From Arcanobacterium pinnipediorum (GTDB lineage: Bacteria; Actinomycetota; Actinomycetes; Actinomycetales; Actinomycetaceae), in the NCBI RefSeq assembly GCF_023973165.1, contig NZ_CP099547.1, positions 992,001-1,056,000 of the forward strand: a stretch of DNA of 64,000 nucleotides, read 5' to 3'. Under the pieces are notes generated by a model. It did no database searches, had not been told where the DNA came from, and saw nothing but the letters and a program-made list of their open reading frames with translations. Shown here piece by piece: positions 8,266-18,409 of this stretch (the stretch's first letter is position 1; each line of letters begins with the position of its first letter). A program made the translations under genes and the position numbers.

Positions 8266-9120
8266 CTAGGCGGACCCGCCACGCGAGATGAGTTCGCGTG
8301 CCAAGCGCAGATATGATTTCGCGCCGGAATGGCCCGGAGCAAATGTTGTGATTGGCTCAGCGGCAATGGTTGCATCGGGAAACTTTACAGTGCGACCGAT
8401 CATAGTGTCGAAGACTAGATCGCCGAAGCGTTCCTTGATCAAGGAGATGACTTCGCGCGAATGTAACGTGCGAGTATCGACCATAGTGAGCAAAACACCG
8501 TCGATACGTAGGCGCGGATTTAATCGATCTTGCACGCGTTCGATTTGGTCAACAAGTAGGGCCACGCCACGCATCGCAAAATATTCTGCTTCTAGCGGGA
8601 TGATAACGCCATGAGCTGCCGTCAATGCATTGACGGTGAGCAGACCGAGCGAAGGCTGACAGTCTACGATAATGACATCGTAGACATCCATTACTGGGCG
8701 TAATACTCGCATCAACGACTGCTCTCGCGCAACCTCGTTAATCAGCTGGATTTCCGCAGCAGATAGCTCAATATTTGCGGGGACTATATCGAGATTTGGT
8801 ACTGAGGTCGAATGGATGATGCGGGTGACATCCGGCTTCGTGGAGACCATTTCATCATAAATGGTACGTTCGAGAGCCATCGCATTAACGCCCAAACCTG
8901 CTGATGCTGCTCCTTGCGGATCGAAATCAACGATGAGTACCTTGCGGCCATACTCAGCCAGCGCGGCGGCAAGATTGATCGAGGTAGTCGTTTTTCCAAC
9001 GCCGCCCTTTTGGTTACACATAGCAATAATTCTTGCTGGACCATGGGCATGAAGTTCTGTCGGAAGAGGGAAATCCGGTTCCGAATCGATATTAATCAAA
9101 GATGGTTGTTGTGCACTCAC
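8266..9120 (-). CDS. ParA/Soj-family chromosome partitioning ATPase
   Basis: Deviant Walker A ATPase: KGGVGKTTT is at about residues 38-46, with the switch region VDFDPQGAASAGLG and VIIVDCQPSLG. It starts with GTG. It is not paired with a ParB gene here. This is the second ParA-like protein that many actinobacteria encode directly upstream of scpA, whereas the main parAB pair usually sits near the origin. Its exact role, perhaps in placement of condensin or DNA, is inferred from operon context. Confidence 0.9.
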   Translation of the reverse strand: MSAQQPSLINIDSEPDFPLPTELHAHGPARIIAMCNQKGGVGKTTTSINLAAALAEYGRKVLIVDFDPQGAASAGLGVNAMALERTIYDEMVSTKPDVTRIIHSTSVPNLDIVPANIELSAAEIQLINEVAREQSLMRVLRPVMDVYDVIIVDCQPSLGLLTVNALTAAHGVIIPLEAEYFAMRGVALLVDQIERVQDRLNPRLRIDGVLLTMVDTRTLHSREVISLIKERFGDLVFDTMIGRTVKFPDATIAAEPITTFAPGHSGAKSYLRLARELISRGGSA

Positions 9121-9140
9121 ACTACTAATCTACCGGATAT

Positions 9141-10073
9141 TTACTCGTGCCACGCACGTGGATGGGCAGTTGCATAGACTTCTTTTAGTGTTTCACGCGT
9201 CACCATGGTATAAATCTGGGTTGTCGTGACCGAAGAATGTCCGAGCATTTCTTGAACTATACGTACATCTGCCCCACCTTGGAGGAGGTGGGTGGCAAAT
9301 GAATGGCGAAACGTATGGGGAGAAATATCATCAAGTTGTGCCTCGTGAGCAATGCTTTGAATAATCCCCCATGCGCTTTGGCGGGAAAGCCCATTGCCAC
9401 GTTTATTTAAAAATAATGCCGACGACGGTTTCGCACTTCGCGCTGCAAGTTCTGGGCGACCACGCACGAGATAGGCGTCTACGGCTTCGAGGGCATATCT
9501 ACCTAGAGGTAAGACGCGTTCTTTTCGTCCTTTACCCAAAAGCCGAATGGAGGCCGATTCGCTGTCGATATCGGTGGGTTTGAGTCCGATAGCTTCAGAG
9601 ATGCGGGCCCCAGTGCCGTAAAGTATTTCTACCAAAGCCAGATCGCGGAGTGCTATCGGTCCGTGGCCATTGGCTGCTGTTTGAATCAACAGTTGCATCT
9701 GGGGTATCGATATCGCTTTAGGCAGGCGCATTCCGATTTTTGGTGGATGGATATCTCGGCTGGGATCATTTGTGGTTAGGCCTTCAGTAAGGAGGAATTC
9801 GTGAAACCGACGCATTGCGGTTACCATTCGGGCTACCGACGTCGTTGCCAATGGTTTCGCTCCAGAACCACCGCGTAGATAATCTACGAAGGAGGCACAA
9901 TCTTCAGGCGTTATCGCGTCAAGAGCTAAAACTCCACGCATGTTGAGGTGGTCACGATAGTGAGTTAAATCGCGCCGATAGGCTGCGATAGTGTTGTCCG
10001 ATAGGGCGCGTTCAACTGTTAAATGTGCCAAATAATCATCGACGGCGTGCTGGAACTGGCGCAAAAACGTCAT
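9141..10073 (-). CDS. xerD: Tyrosine recombinase XerD
   Basis: Site-specific recombinase that resolves chromosome dimers at dif with XerC and FtsK. The ATG at 10073 was chosen because GGAGGG precedes it; a longer upstream frame lacks such a site. At 310 residues it has an N-terminal SAM-like core-binding domain and the C-terminal catalytic domain. Visible catalytic residues are Arg157 (GARISEA), Lys181, His253 and Arg256 (HTFRHS), His279 (LGHSS) and the nucleophile Tyr288. It lies upstream of the parA-scpAB group and divergent from tkt. Confidence 0.95.
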   Translation of the reverse strand: MTFLRQFQHAVDDYLAHLTVERALSDNTIAAYRRDLTHYRDHLNMRGVLALDAITPEDCASFVDYLRGGSGAKPLATTSVARMVTAMRRFHEFLLTEGLTTNDPSRDIHPPKIGMRLPKAISIPQMQLLIQTAANGHGPIALRDLALVEILYGTGARISEAIGLKPTDIDSESASIRLLGKGRKERVLPLGRYALEAVDAYLVRGRPELAARSAKPSSALFLNKRGNGLSRQSAWGIIQSIAHEAQLDDISPHTFRHSFATHLLQGGADVRIVQEMLGHSSVTTTQIYTMVTRETLKEVYATAHPRAWHE

Positions 10074-10162
10074 ATATCCCTCCAAAATTCGTGCCTTTAA
10101 GATGCGCTCACACACCAGAAAACAGATATTCTTATAAGTGAATGTTAGTTCACAGGAGAAAG

Positions 10163-12271
10163 ATGAGTCAGATGACGTCACTTACATGGACAGAGTTAGA
10201 TCAGCAGGCAGTGAGATATGGACGTGTGCTGGCTGCTGATGCTGTGCAAAAGGCAGGCAATGGGCATCCGGGAACAGCGATCTCACTTGCTCCAGCAGCT
10301 TACTTACTGTTCCACAAGGTTATGCGCCATGATGCAGCTGACCCGCAGTGGCTTGGCCGAGATCGGTTTGTGCTTTCGATTGGGCACTCCTCGTTAACTC
10401 TTTATACACAGTTGTTCTATTCTGGTTACGGTTTAGAGCTCGATGATTTTAAGGCGTTACGGACTTATGAATCTCAGATGCCTGGCCATCCAGAATACGG
10501 TTGGACTCCCGGGGTGGAGATGACAACTGGCCCTCTGGGGCAGGGTTTGGCCTCAGCGGTCGGAATGGCTATGGCCGCTCGTCGTGAACGTGGCTTATTT
10601 GATCCAGATGCGCCAGCCGGACTGAGCCCGTTTGATCATTTTGTTTATGTTATGTGTGGCGAAGGTGATCTTGAAGAAGGCGTTACCTCTGAAGCCTCGT
10701 CGCTAGCTGGTACCCAAAACTTGGGTAATTTGATTGTTATTTTTGACGATAACCAGATCTCTATCGAAGATGATACCGTTATCGCATTAAGTGAAGATAT
10801 TTTGGCTCGCTATGAGGCTTATGGTTGGCATACGCAACATGTTGCGTGGCGTAATCCTGACTCAGGCGATTACGTTGAAGATGTTGCGGCGCTCTACAAT
10901 GCAATCGCAGCTGCGCAAAAAGTCACTGATCGTCCTTCGATCATTAAGCTTTCGACGATCATTGCCTGGCCATCGCCGACGAAGCAAAATACTGGTGCTT
11001 CTCATGGAGCAGCTTTGGGTGATGATGAAGTTCGTGGCCTTAAACTAGCGCTGGGTCTTGATCCTGAGGCGATGTTCCAGATGCCTGAGCACGTCCTTGA
11101 CGGTGTTCGAGCCAATGCCCGGCAACGGAGTGCAGATGCGCGTTCTACGTGGGAGGAAAGATTTACTCAGTGGCGTGATGCTCACCCTGATCAGGTGGCT
11201 TTGCTTGAACGCTTGCAAAAACGTGAACTGCCCGCAGGTTGGGAAACTGTTATACCGACTTTCGAAGCCGGTACTGCTATGGCTACTCGTACGGCATCTG
11301 GAAAAGTATTGACATCGCTCAAAGACGTCTTGCCCGAGTTATGGGGTGGCTCGGCTGATTTGGGTGGTTCAAACAACACGACGATGATTGGGGAACCTTC
11401 CTTCTTACCGCGCGACCGATCCTCGAGTGCGTTTAGCGGCCACGAATATGGGCGTACTTTGCATTTTGGCATTCGGGAACATGCTATGGGAGCGATTCTC
11501 AACGGTATCTCGTTGCACGGATTGACCCGACCTTACGGCGGCACATTCTTCGTATTTTCTGACTATATGCGTCCCGCGGTGCGACTGGCTGCATTGATGC
11601 ACGTCCCTTCGATTTTTGTGTGGACGCATGATTCAGTTGGTGTTGGCGAAGATGGTCCTACCCATCAGCCTATTGAGCATTTATGGTCATATCGCGCTAT
11701 TCCTGATTTTGATATGATACGTCCTGCTGATGCTAACGAAACTGCCTACGCATGGCGTGGAATTCTTGAACGTGATTCAAATCCGTCAGGTCTAATTCTT
11801 TCGCGACAAAACCTGCCAGTCTTTGAACGTGGTGATTCTCAGGCTGTGGGCGATACATTGGCTAGCGCTGCTGGCGTGCTCCGGGGTGGTTACGTTTTAG
11901 CTGATGCTGAGCATATTGATGTTGTGTTGATTGCTACCGGATCTGAAGTTGCAGTAGCGCTCGAAGCCCGTACTCTTCTTGCTGCACAAGGAATCGGTGC
12001 ACGAGTAGTTTCGATGCCGTGTATCGAATGGTTTACTGACCAAGATCTGGACTACCGCGAATCAGTTATCCCATCTGATATTAAAGCCAGAGTTTCGATC
12101 GAAGCTGGTACGACATTAGGTTGGCATTCCATTATTGGTGATGATGGCGTGGCAGTGGGTATTGATCATTACGGTGCATCAGCAAATGGTAATTTCCTAC
12201 TCCAGGAATACGGTATGAATGCGGAAAATGTTGTAGCTGCTGCGAAGGAGTCACTGTCTCGGATCAAGTAA
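10163..12271 (+). CDS. tkt: Transketolase
   Basis: Thiamine-diphosphate enzyme moving two-carbon units between sugar phosphates in the pentose phosphate pathway. The ATG at 10163 has AGGAG six bases upstream. The 702-residue product has the N-terminal GNGHPGTA region, the cofactor motif GEGDLEEG with the downstream NQISIEDD, the central pyrimidine-binding GIREHAMG, and a C-terminal domain. It stands alone, divergent from xerD, with its own terminator. Transaldolase and glucose-6-phosphate dehydrogenase are not next to it, unlike in many actinobacteria. Confidence 0.97.
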   Translation: MSQMTSLTWTELDQQAVRYGRVLAADAVQKAGNGHPGTAISLAPAAYLLFHKVMRHDAADPQWLGRDRFVLSIGHSSLTLYTQLFYSGYGLELDDFKALRTYESQMPGHPEYGWTPGVEMTTGPLGQGLASAVGMAMAARRERGLFDPDAPAGLSPFDHFVYVMCGEGDLEEGVTSEASSLAGTQNLGNLIVIFDDNQISIEDDTVIALSEDILARYEAYGWHTQHVAWRNPDSGDYVEDVAALYNAIAAAQKVTDRPSIIKLSTIIAWPSPTKQNTGASHGAALGDDEVRGLKLALGLDPEAMFQMPEHVLDGVRANARQRSADARSTWEERFTQWRDAHPDQVALLERLQKRELPAGWETVIPTFEAGTAMATRTASGKVLTSLKDVLPELWGGSADLGGSNNTTMIGEPSFLPRDRSSSAFSGHEYGRTLHFGIREHAMGAILNGISLHGLTRPYGGTFFVFSDYMRPAVRLAALMHVPSIFVWTHDSVGVGEDGPTHQPIEHLWSYRAIPDFDMIRPADANETAYAWRGILERDSNPSGLILSRQNLPVFERGDSQAVGDTLASAAGVLRGGYVLADAEHIDVVLIATGSEVAVALEARTLLAAQGIGARVVSMPCIEWFTDQDLDYRESVIPSDIKARVSIEAGTTLGWHSIIGDDGVAVGIDHYGASANGNFLLQEYGMNAENVVAAAKESLSRIK

Positions 12272-12292
12272 CTTTTGACTGATACAGTGTTC

Positions 12293-12325
12293 GGGGAGAG
12301 GATGTTCATCCTCTCCCCTTGCTTA
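12293..12325 (+). terminator. Terminator of tkt
   Basis: A 10-bp GC-rich stem (12293-12302 with 12309-12318) with a 6-nt loop and a T-rich tail, 21 bases after the tkt stop. Confidence 0.85.
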
Positions 12326-12470
12326 TTAGAAATGGTAACTACGTTGAATGCAGCTCACTTTAAGCTCACACTTTAGGCGCTGTCCTGATCAAACGGCTTC
12401 GCACCCACTACTTACCCATGGACGCCAGATATGTAGTAGGTGCGCAATACGATAGCTGAAGCAATATAGA

Positions 12471-12508
12471 ACTGTGGGCGCGAAAAGGTTTCCATTCGCG
12501 CCCACAGT
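12471..12508 (-). terminator. Terminator of secG
   Basis: A 14-bp perfect stem (12471-12484 with 12495-12508) around a 10-nt loop, 15 bases past the secG stop. On the minus strand it is followed by TTCTATATT. About 145 bases between this hairpin and the tkt terminator contain nothing recognisable. Confidence 0.82.
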
Positions 12509-12523
12509 GACATCAAGACAGTT

Positions 12524-12769
12524 TTAGAAGCTTACCTTTGTAATAAGGCCAAGGAGAATAACGCAGGTGATCCACACAAGTGCGACGATCACTGTAATAC
12601 GGTTGAGGTTCTTCTCCGCAACACCAGAGGAACGCATGGCAGTTGAAATACCGCCGCCAAACATATCTGAGATACCGCCACCACGGCCCTTGTGCAACAG
12701 AATTGTGCCAATAAGCAACAAACTTGAGATAACAAGGAGGACGGTAATAATGATTTCAAGAATCGCCAC
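12524..12769 (-). CDS. secG: Preprotein translocase subunit SecG
   Basis: Small membrane component of the SecYEG channel. I chose the GTG at 12769 (start of VAILEIIITVLL), giving 81 residues, the family norm; longer upstream frames add a non-hydrophobic stretch and lack a ribosome binding site, whereas AGAAAGAG lies upstream of this GTG. Two membrane helices flank the glycine-rich loop HKGRGGGISDMFGGG, the SecG hallmark. It follows tpiA, a conserved actinobacterial order, but two hairpins separate them. Confidence 0.92.
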   Translation of the reverse strand: MAILEIIITVLLVISSLLLIGTILLHKGRGGGISDMFGGGISTAMRSSGVAEKNLNRITVIVALVWITCVILLGLITKVSF

Positions 12770-12815
12770 GATATGAACTCTTTCTAACGATATATGTACA
12801 GATACAGCATACAAG

Positions 12816-12884
12816 ATTGCGCGGGTAAGAGGAAAGCTCTTACCCGCGCAATTCGTCACGTAACGACGTCGAAAACGTCGTTAC
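12816..12884 (-). terminator. Double hairpin between tpiA and secG
   Basis: Two perfect stem-loops in tandem: 12860-12869 with 12875-12884 (10 bp, 5-nt loop), directly after the tpiA stop, then 12816-12831 with 12837-12852 (16 bp, 5-nt loop). They should end or sharply reduce the pgk-tpiA transcript, so secG probably has its own promoter in the roughly 45 bases that remain. Confidence 0.8.
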
Positions 12885-12891
12885 CGTAGTA

Positions 12892-13671
12892 TCAGGCCTG
12901 TTGGAAGGTCACGATCTTAGCAAATTCTTCTGCTTGGAGTGAAGCGCCACCAACGAGAGCACCATCAACATCTGGTTGTGCCATGATCTCAACAACGTTG
13001 GATGACTTCACCGAACCGCCGTACTGAATACGAACGGCTTGCGCGGTAGCATCATCAAACATCTCTGCGATCTTGCCGCGAATAGCGCCACACACTTCTT
13101 GTGCATCAGCAGGGGTTGCAACTTCACCGGTACCGATAGCCCAAATTGGTTCATATGCGATAACAAGTTTTGCTACTTCAGCAGCACTAAAGTTAGCGAA
13201 CATAGCCTCGATTTGACCAAGTACGTAGGAAACGTGGCTGCCTTCTTTGCGGATCTCTAGAGCTTCACCACAACACACGATTGGGGTCATCCCAGCATCG
13301 AGAACCTTCTTGGCTTTCTTACCAATTAATTCATTGGTTTCGCCATGGTATTCGCGTCGCTCCGAGTGGCCAACAACGACGTAGCTCACGCCAAGCTTGT
13401 TGAGCATGGTGGTTGAGATTTCGCCGGTGAAAGCACCTTCGTCGTTGATTGAAACATCTTGTGCACCGTAAGTGATCTTGAATTCTTCAGCGTCGACGAG
13501 GGTCTGTACGGAACGAATATCTGTAAACGGTGGAACAACTACACACTCGACAGCATCAAAATCATGCTTGAGATCGTTGAGGGTCCATCCGAGTTTTTGT
13601 ACTAGCGCGGTTGCTTCAAGATGATCTAGGTTCATCTTCCAGTTACCGGCCATAATTGGCGTACGTGTCAT
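12892..13671 (-). CDS. tpiA: Triosephosphate isomerase
   Basis: Interconverts dihydroxyacetone phosphate and glyceraldehyde 3-phosphate. Active-site residues are visible: Lys12 in GNWKMN, the electrophilic His in VVGHSERR, and the general base Glu in [11 protein letters not shown]. Phosphate-binding GGSVK follows. At 259 residues it has normal length. It begins five bases after pgk ends, so the two are co-transcribed. Confidence 0.98.
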   Translation of the reverse strand: MTRTPIMAGNWKMNLDHLEATALVQKLGWTLNDLKHDFDAVECVVVPPFTDIRSVQTLVDAEEFKITYGAQDVSINDEGAFTGEISTTMLNKLGVSYVVVGHSERREYHGETNELIGKKAKKVLDAGMTPIVCCGEALEIRKEGSHVSYVLGQIEAMFANFSAAEVAKLVIAYEPIWAIGTGEVATPADAQEVCGAIRGKIAEMFDDATAQAVRIQYGGSVKSSNVVEIMAQPDVDGALVGGASLQAEEFAKIVTFQQA

Positions 13672-13676
13672 TATTA

Positions 13677-14870
13677 TCAGTCCTCCAAAACTGCAATGCC
13701 CGGGAGCTCTTTGCCCTCGAGGTATTCGAGGGAAGCGCCACCACCGGTGGAAATATGGTCAAACTTTGTTTCGTCGAATCCGAGCAGACGAACAGCAGCA
13801 GCCGAATCGCCACCGCCAACAATGGTGAACCCTGCTGCGGATTCTAATGCGGAAGCAACTGCTTTGGTTCCATTAGCGAACGCTTCAAATTCGAATACGC
13901 CCATTGGGCCGTTCCATGCGATCGTCTTCGAAGAAGCAATAGCATTGGTGAACAGCTCAATCGTCTTAGGACCAATATCTAAGCCCATCTTGTCGGCTGG
14001 AATCGCATTCGCATCAACGACTTCTGCAGGAGCATCGGCTTTGAATTCTGGTGCGACGACGGTATCGATAGGCAACAAGAACTCAATGCCCTTCTGTGCA
14101 GCTTTTTCGATAAAGGATTGTGCGGTAGCTACTTGGTCTTCTTCGAGAAGCGAGGAGCCAACTTCGTATCCTTGTGCCTTTAAGAACGTGTAGGCCATAC
14201 CGCCACCAATGATGAGCCGGTCAGCTTTTTCCAAAAGATTAGCGATGACGCCGAGCTTATCGGAAACTTTCGCACCACCAAGAATAACGGTGTATGGGCG
14301 TTCCGGCTGAGCAGTAGCTTTAGAAAGTGAGTCAATTTCTTTAAAGACGAGCTCACCTGCAGCAGACGGCAACACCTTGGCAAGATCGTAAACCGATGCT
14401 TGCTTGCGGTGAACGACGCCGAAGCCATCAGAGACGAACGCATCAGCGAGCTTAGCGTATTCGCCAGCTAATTCTTCACGCTCAGCATCAACCTTAGAGG
14501 TTTCGCGAGCATCGAACCGAACGTTTTCTAGAAGGACGACATCACCATCGTGCATATCGGCAGTAGCTAAGTGTGCACCTTCGCCTACGGTGTCAGTTGC
14601 GAGCACAACATCTTTGCCGAGCAATTCACCAAGGCGCTTGGCAACAGGAGCTAACGAATAGTCAGGGTTTACTTGACCTTTTGGCCGGCCAAGATGTGCT
14701 GCAACGATGACGCGTGCGCCAGCTGCAATCAGACGCTTAATCGTGGGTAGTGCGGCTTGGATACGGCCGTCGTCGGTAATGTTCTTGTCCGAATCGAGTG
14801 GGACGTTGAAGTCCGATCGTACAAAAACTTTCTTGCCGGCAAGATCGCCGAGCGTATCAATAGTTCTCAT
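13677..14870 (-). CDS. pgk: Phosphoglycerate kinase
   Basis: Produces ATP from 1,3-bisphosphoglycerate. The N-terminal substrate-binding motif [10 protein letters not shown], the HLGRPKG segment and the C-terminal nucleotide-binding GGGDSAAA are present in a 397-residue protein of standard size. It lies between gap and tpiA; a strong hairpin upstream separates it partly from gap. Confidence 0.98.
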   Translation of the reverse strand: MRTIDTLGDLAGKKVFVRSDFNVPLDSDKNITDDGRIQAALPTIKRLIAAGARVIVAAHLGRPKGQVNPDYSLAPVAKRLGELLGKDVVLATDTVGEGAHLATADMHDGDVVLLENVRFDARETSKVDAEREELAGEYAKLADAFVSDGFGVVHRKQASVYDLAKVLPSAAGELVFKEIDSLSKATAQPERPYTVILGGAKVSDKLGVIANLLEKADRLIIGGGMAYTFLKAQGYEVGSSLLEEDQVATAQSFIEKAAQKGIEFLLPIDTVVAPEFKADAPAEVVDANAIPADKMGLDIGPKTIELFTNAIASSKTIAWNGPMGVFEFEAFANGTKAVASALESAAGFTIVGGGDSAAAVRLLGFDETKFDHISTGGGASLEYLEGKELPGIAVLED

Positions 14871-14941
14871 GAGTGTCTTTCTGTGTAAATAAAAGATACC
14901 GGCAGTGGTATCTGAACATTCTCAGTATAACTGATAGAACA

Positions 14942-14977
14942 ACGGGCCCGGGCACGCAAACGCATGCCCGGGCCCGT
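14942..14977 (-). terminator. GC-rich hairpin between gap and pgk
   Basis: A 13-bp perfect stem (14942-14954 with 14965-14977, core GGGCCCGGGC) around a 10-nt loop, 30 bases downstream of gap. The tail on the minus strand (TGTTCTATC) is only weakly T-rich, so it may be a partial terminator or an mRNA 3' stabiliser. That would give gap higher transcript levels than pgk-tpiA. Confidence 0.7.
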
Positions 14978-15007
14978 GAGTTATCACTTACTCAAACTCG
15001 TAACGGC

Positions 15008-16087
<1,080 letters not shown>

Positions 16088-16230
16088 CTAAATATTTCAC
16101 GTTCTAGCGTTCGATCCGTTCCTATTCTACTAGAGAGCACATGGGTGTTGTCTAGGTGACTACGCGGGTAGGTGAAATTCGTAAAAAACTCGTCATCTAT
16201 TCCATAACCAAAAGTGACTTTCGACCCGCA

Positions 16231-17223
16231 TCATAGTGTGCGATCTCTAACACCAGTTTGTTCTTGTACCGCATCCATAGTTGTTGCAATACCAAGCTCA
16301 CCAGCGCGCTTGTCGGCCATCGTATTTAATCGTCGTAATCGCCCAGCAACTGCATCTTTCGTTGCCGGTGGAGATAACCGTTCTCCCAAAAGATTCAACG
16401 AATCTTCAGGGTACTTGATCCTGAATTCTCCAGCCTGGCGCAGATTTTCCGGAATCTCATCCCCGAGAATCTCAAAAGCGCGTTTGACCCGGATAACTGC
16501 GACAATCGCAGCATCAGCACTTCTGCGCATATTTGCATCATCGAAATTAGCTAACCGGTTAGCTTGCCCGTGAACCTCCCGCTCAGTGCGCAGTTCTTCC
16601 CATTTAAGAACCGCGTCATTAGCTCCCATCCGAGCAAGCATCGTCGAAATGGCATCGCCTTCACGGATATCTGCTCGGAAAGCCCCACGAGATTCTCGTG
16701 CCCGATACGAGACGTCGAGGCGGCGAGCTAAACCGCCGATCGCATAAGCTGCTTCCATAGATGGGCATGTAACTTCCAAGGCGGCATTGCGCCCAGGTTC
16801 TAACAATGTGCCGCGGGCAAGAAATGCGCCACGCCAAGCAGCTGCTGCATCAGCTTTTGTGCCACCGACAATTTGTGGTGCCAAACCACGAACAGGGCGC
16901 CCACGAACATCGAGAATTCCAGCTCTGCGTGCCACGCGTTCGCCGTCTTTAACAATCCGCACCAGATACATATTGCCGTGGCGCATTGAATTACTAATAG
17001 CAACGACGTCGGGCTCAATCGAATATACTTTGCGGACTAATTCAAAAAGATGGTTTGCTGCTCCAGGGTGGGTGAATTCTGCTTGTAAGGAGACAACGCC
17101 ACCGTTAATCTGTAGCCCACCAGCAAACCGGAACATGGTTGAAAGTTCGGCAACCATCGCGGATAACGTCGTTGGATAAACTTTACAGATTTCATCCTTG
17201 ACAGATGCGGTCAATGCTGGCAT
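16231..17223 (-). CDS. whiA: DNA-binding protein WhiA
   Basis: Regulator with a degenerate LAGLIDADG homing-endonuclease fold (about residues 100-200) and a C-terminal helix-turn-helix (KDAVAGRLRRLN near residue 290). In sporulating streptomycetes WhiA acts with WhiB to trigger septation; in non-sporulating actinobacteria it is tied to growth and division. At 330 residues it has the usual size. It follows rapZ and uvrC as expected, but 234 bases rather than a yvcK gene separate it from rapZ. Confidence 0.95.
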   Translation of the reverse strand: MPALTASVKDEICKVYPTTLSAMVAELSTMFRFAGGLQINGGVVSLQAEFTHPGAANHLFELVRKVYSIEPDVVAISNSMRHGNMYLVRIVKDGERVARRAGILDVRGRPVRGLAPQIVGGTKADAAAAWRGAFLARGTLLEPGRNAALEVTCPSMEAAYAIGGLARRLDVSYRARESRGAFRADIREGDAISTMLARMGANDAVLKWEELRTEREVHGQANRLANFDDANMRRSADAAIVAVIRVKRAFEILGDEIPENLRQAGEFRIKYPEDSLNLLGERLSPPATKDAVAGRLRRLNTMADKRAGELGIATTMDAVQEQTGVRDRTL

Positions 17224-17321
17224 CTGTTCTCCTTCCTCCGCAGAAACTGCTGTATATCGATATTTACGCTATCGTCTAAGAGCTGTTCTCGATGTTACAA
17301 GGTGGTACGAGGTGATAACAG

Positions 17322-17465
17322 CTACCTGGTCAAAGTGCCGATAACTTCACGAAATGTTTCCGCTATAACTCTGTGACTATATGTGTCTTTGGCAAGGCTA
17401 TCTGAAGATGTTGTAAGGTGGCCAACGAGGGTATATCCATCCAGTGCGTAACCGGCCTCATTCAC
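17322..17465 (-). CDS. Possible 47-residue ORF overlapping the rapZ stop
   Basis: A GTG at 17465 overlaps the end of rapZ by eight bases and opens a frame of 47 codons ending in TAG at 17322. The product would be soluble and mildly polar, with no motif I recognise. It occupies the place where yvcK is normally found but does not resemble the YvcK C-terminus. Ribosome-site support is weak. It may be a chance frame in otherwise empty sequence of about 230 bases. Confidence 0.2.
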   Translation of the reverse strand: MNEAGYALDGYTLVGHLTTSSDSLAKDTYSHRVIAETFREVIGTLTR

Positions 17466-18393
17466 GACCTAAATCACGGTGAATGGTGCGCACCGAATGT
17501 CCAAGAGAACGCAAACGTTCAGAGACGTATTCAGTCATCGCAACCGAGCGGTGCTTACCTCCGGTGCAGCCAATCGCGATCGTGACATAGGGTTTTAGTT
17601 CACGCGCATAGCCTTGGAGAATCGGATGGATAAGGTCTACATATTTATCACCGAACTCCTGTGCCCCATCAATCCCAAGCACAAAATCTCGAACAGGTTC
17701 ATCCTTGCCGGTGAGTTTGCGTAACTCAGTAACCCAATATGGATTAGGCAAGAATCGAACATCGGCAACGTGGTCAGCATCCATCGGTAAACCGTACTTA
17801 AACCCAAAACTCATCACAGTTAAATGTGGATCAGTATCGGAGGTAGAAGCAACAAGTTGGCGTACTTTTCGAGACAGATCGTGGACCGATAAATCCGTGG
17901 TATCAATAACGGTATCGGCTCGCTGGCGCAACGGTTCTAAGATGGTGCGCTCTTGGCTCAGCCCATCTAGCAACCGCCCATCTCCTTGTAACGGATGGGG
18001 GCGGCGCACCGACTCATAGCGCTGTATAAGAGCTTGATTCGAAGCGTCAAGGAAAAGAATACGGTAATCAACTGAATGTTGCCGCAAGGACTGCATAACT
18101 TCGTCGAGTTCTTCGAAGAATTCTTGGGAGCGCACATCAACAACAGCAGCCAGTCGGCGGACACCGGAGGTAGGGGTAACAAGACCAGCAAGAGCCGAAA
18201 GTAAGCGTGGCGGTAAATTATCGACGACATACCACCCCAAATCCTCTAAGGTAGCTGCGGCTTTAGATCTGCCAGCACCTGACATACCAGTGATAATCAA
18301 AATCTCTGGTATTTCCGGGGGAGGCAACTGTGCAGTCGCATCATCCAAGATGACTCCAAGCGGAATATTCGCGGTATCATTGATGTTGTCCAT
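17458..18393 (-). CDS. rapZ: RNase adapter protein RapZ / nucleotide-binding protein YvcJ
   Basis: P-loop protein with Walker A GMSGAGRSKA (about residues 36-45), Walker B-like VVDNLPPRLL, and the conserved C-terminal GCTGGKHRSVAM. In enterobacteria RapZ presents a small RNA to RNase E; in Gram-positives the role is less defined and may involve GTP or ATP hydrolysis linked to competence and cell-wall precursors. At 311 residues it is of normal length. It follows uvrC by 16 bases. Confidence 0.93.
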   Translation of the reverse strand: MDNINDTANIPLGVILDDATAQLPPPEIPEILIITGMSGAGRSKAAATLEDLGWYVVDNLPPRLLSALAGLVTPTSGVRRLAAVVDVRSQEFFEELDEVMQSLRQHSVDYRILFLDASNQALIQRYESVRRPHPLQGDGRLLDGLSQERTILEPLRQRADTVIDTTDLSVHDLSRKVRQLVASTSDTDPHLTVMSFGFKYGLPMDADHVADVRFLPNPYWVTELRKLTGKDEPVRDFVLGIDGAQEFGDKYVDLIHPILQGYARELKPYVTIAIGCTGGKHRSVAMTEYVSERLRSLGHSVRTIHRDLGRE

Positions 18394-18409
18394 ATCACTA
18401 TCCTGCCAG

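Noticed and set aside
17322..17465. Remnant of the yvcK C-terminus
   Set aside because: The translated tail shows none of the YvcK features I know; it is kept only as a low-confidence ORF.
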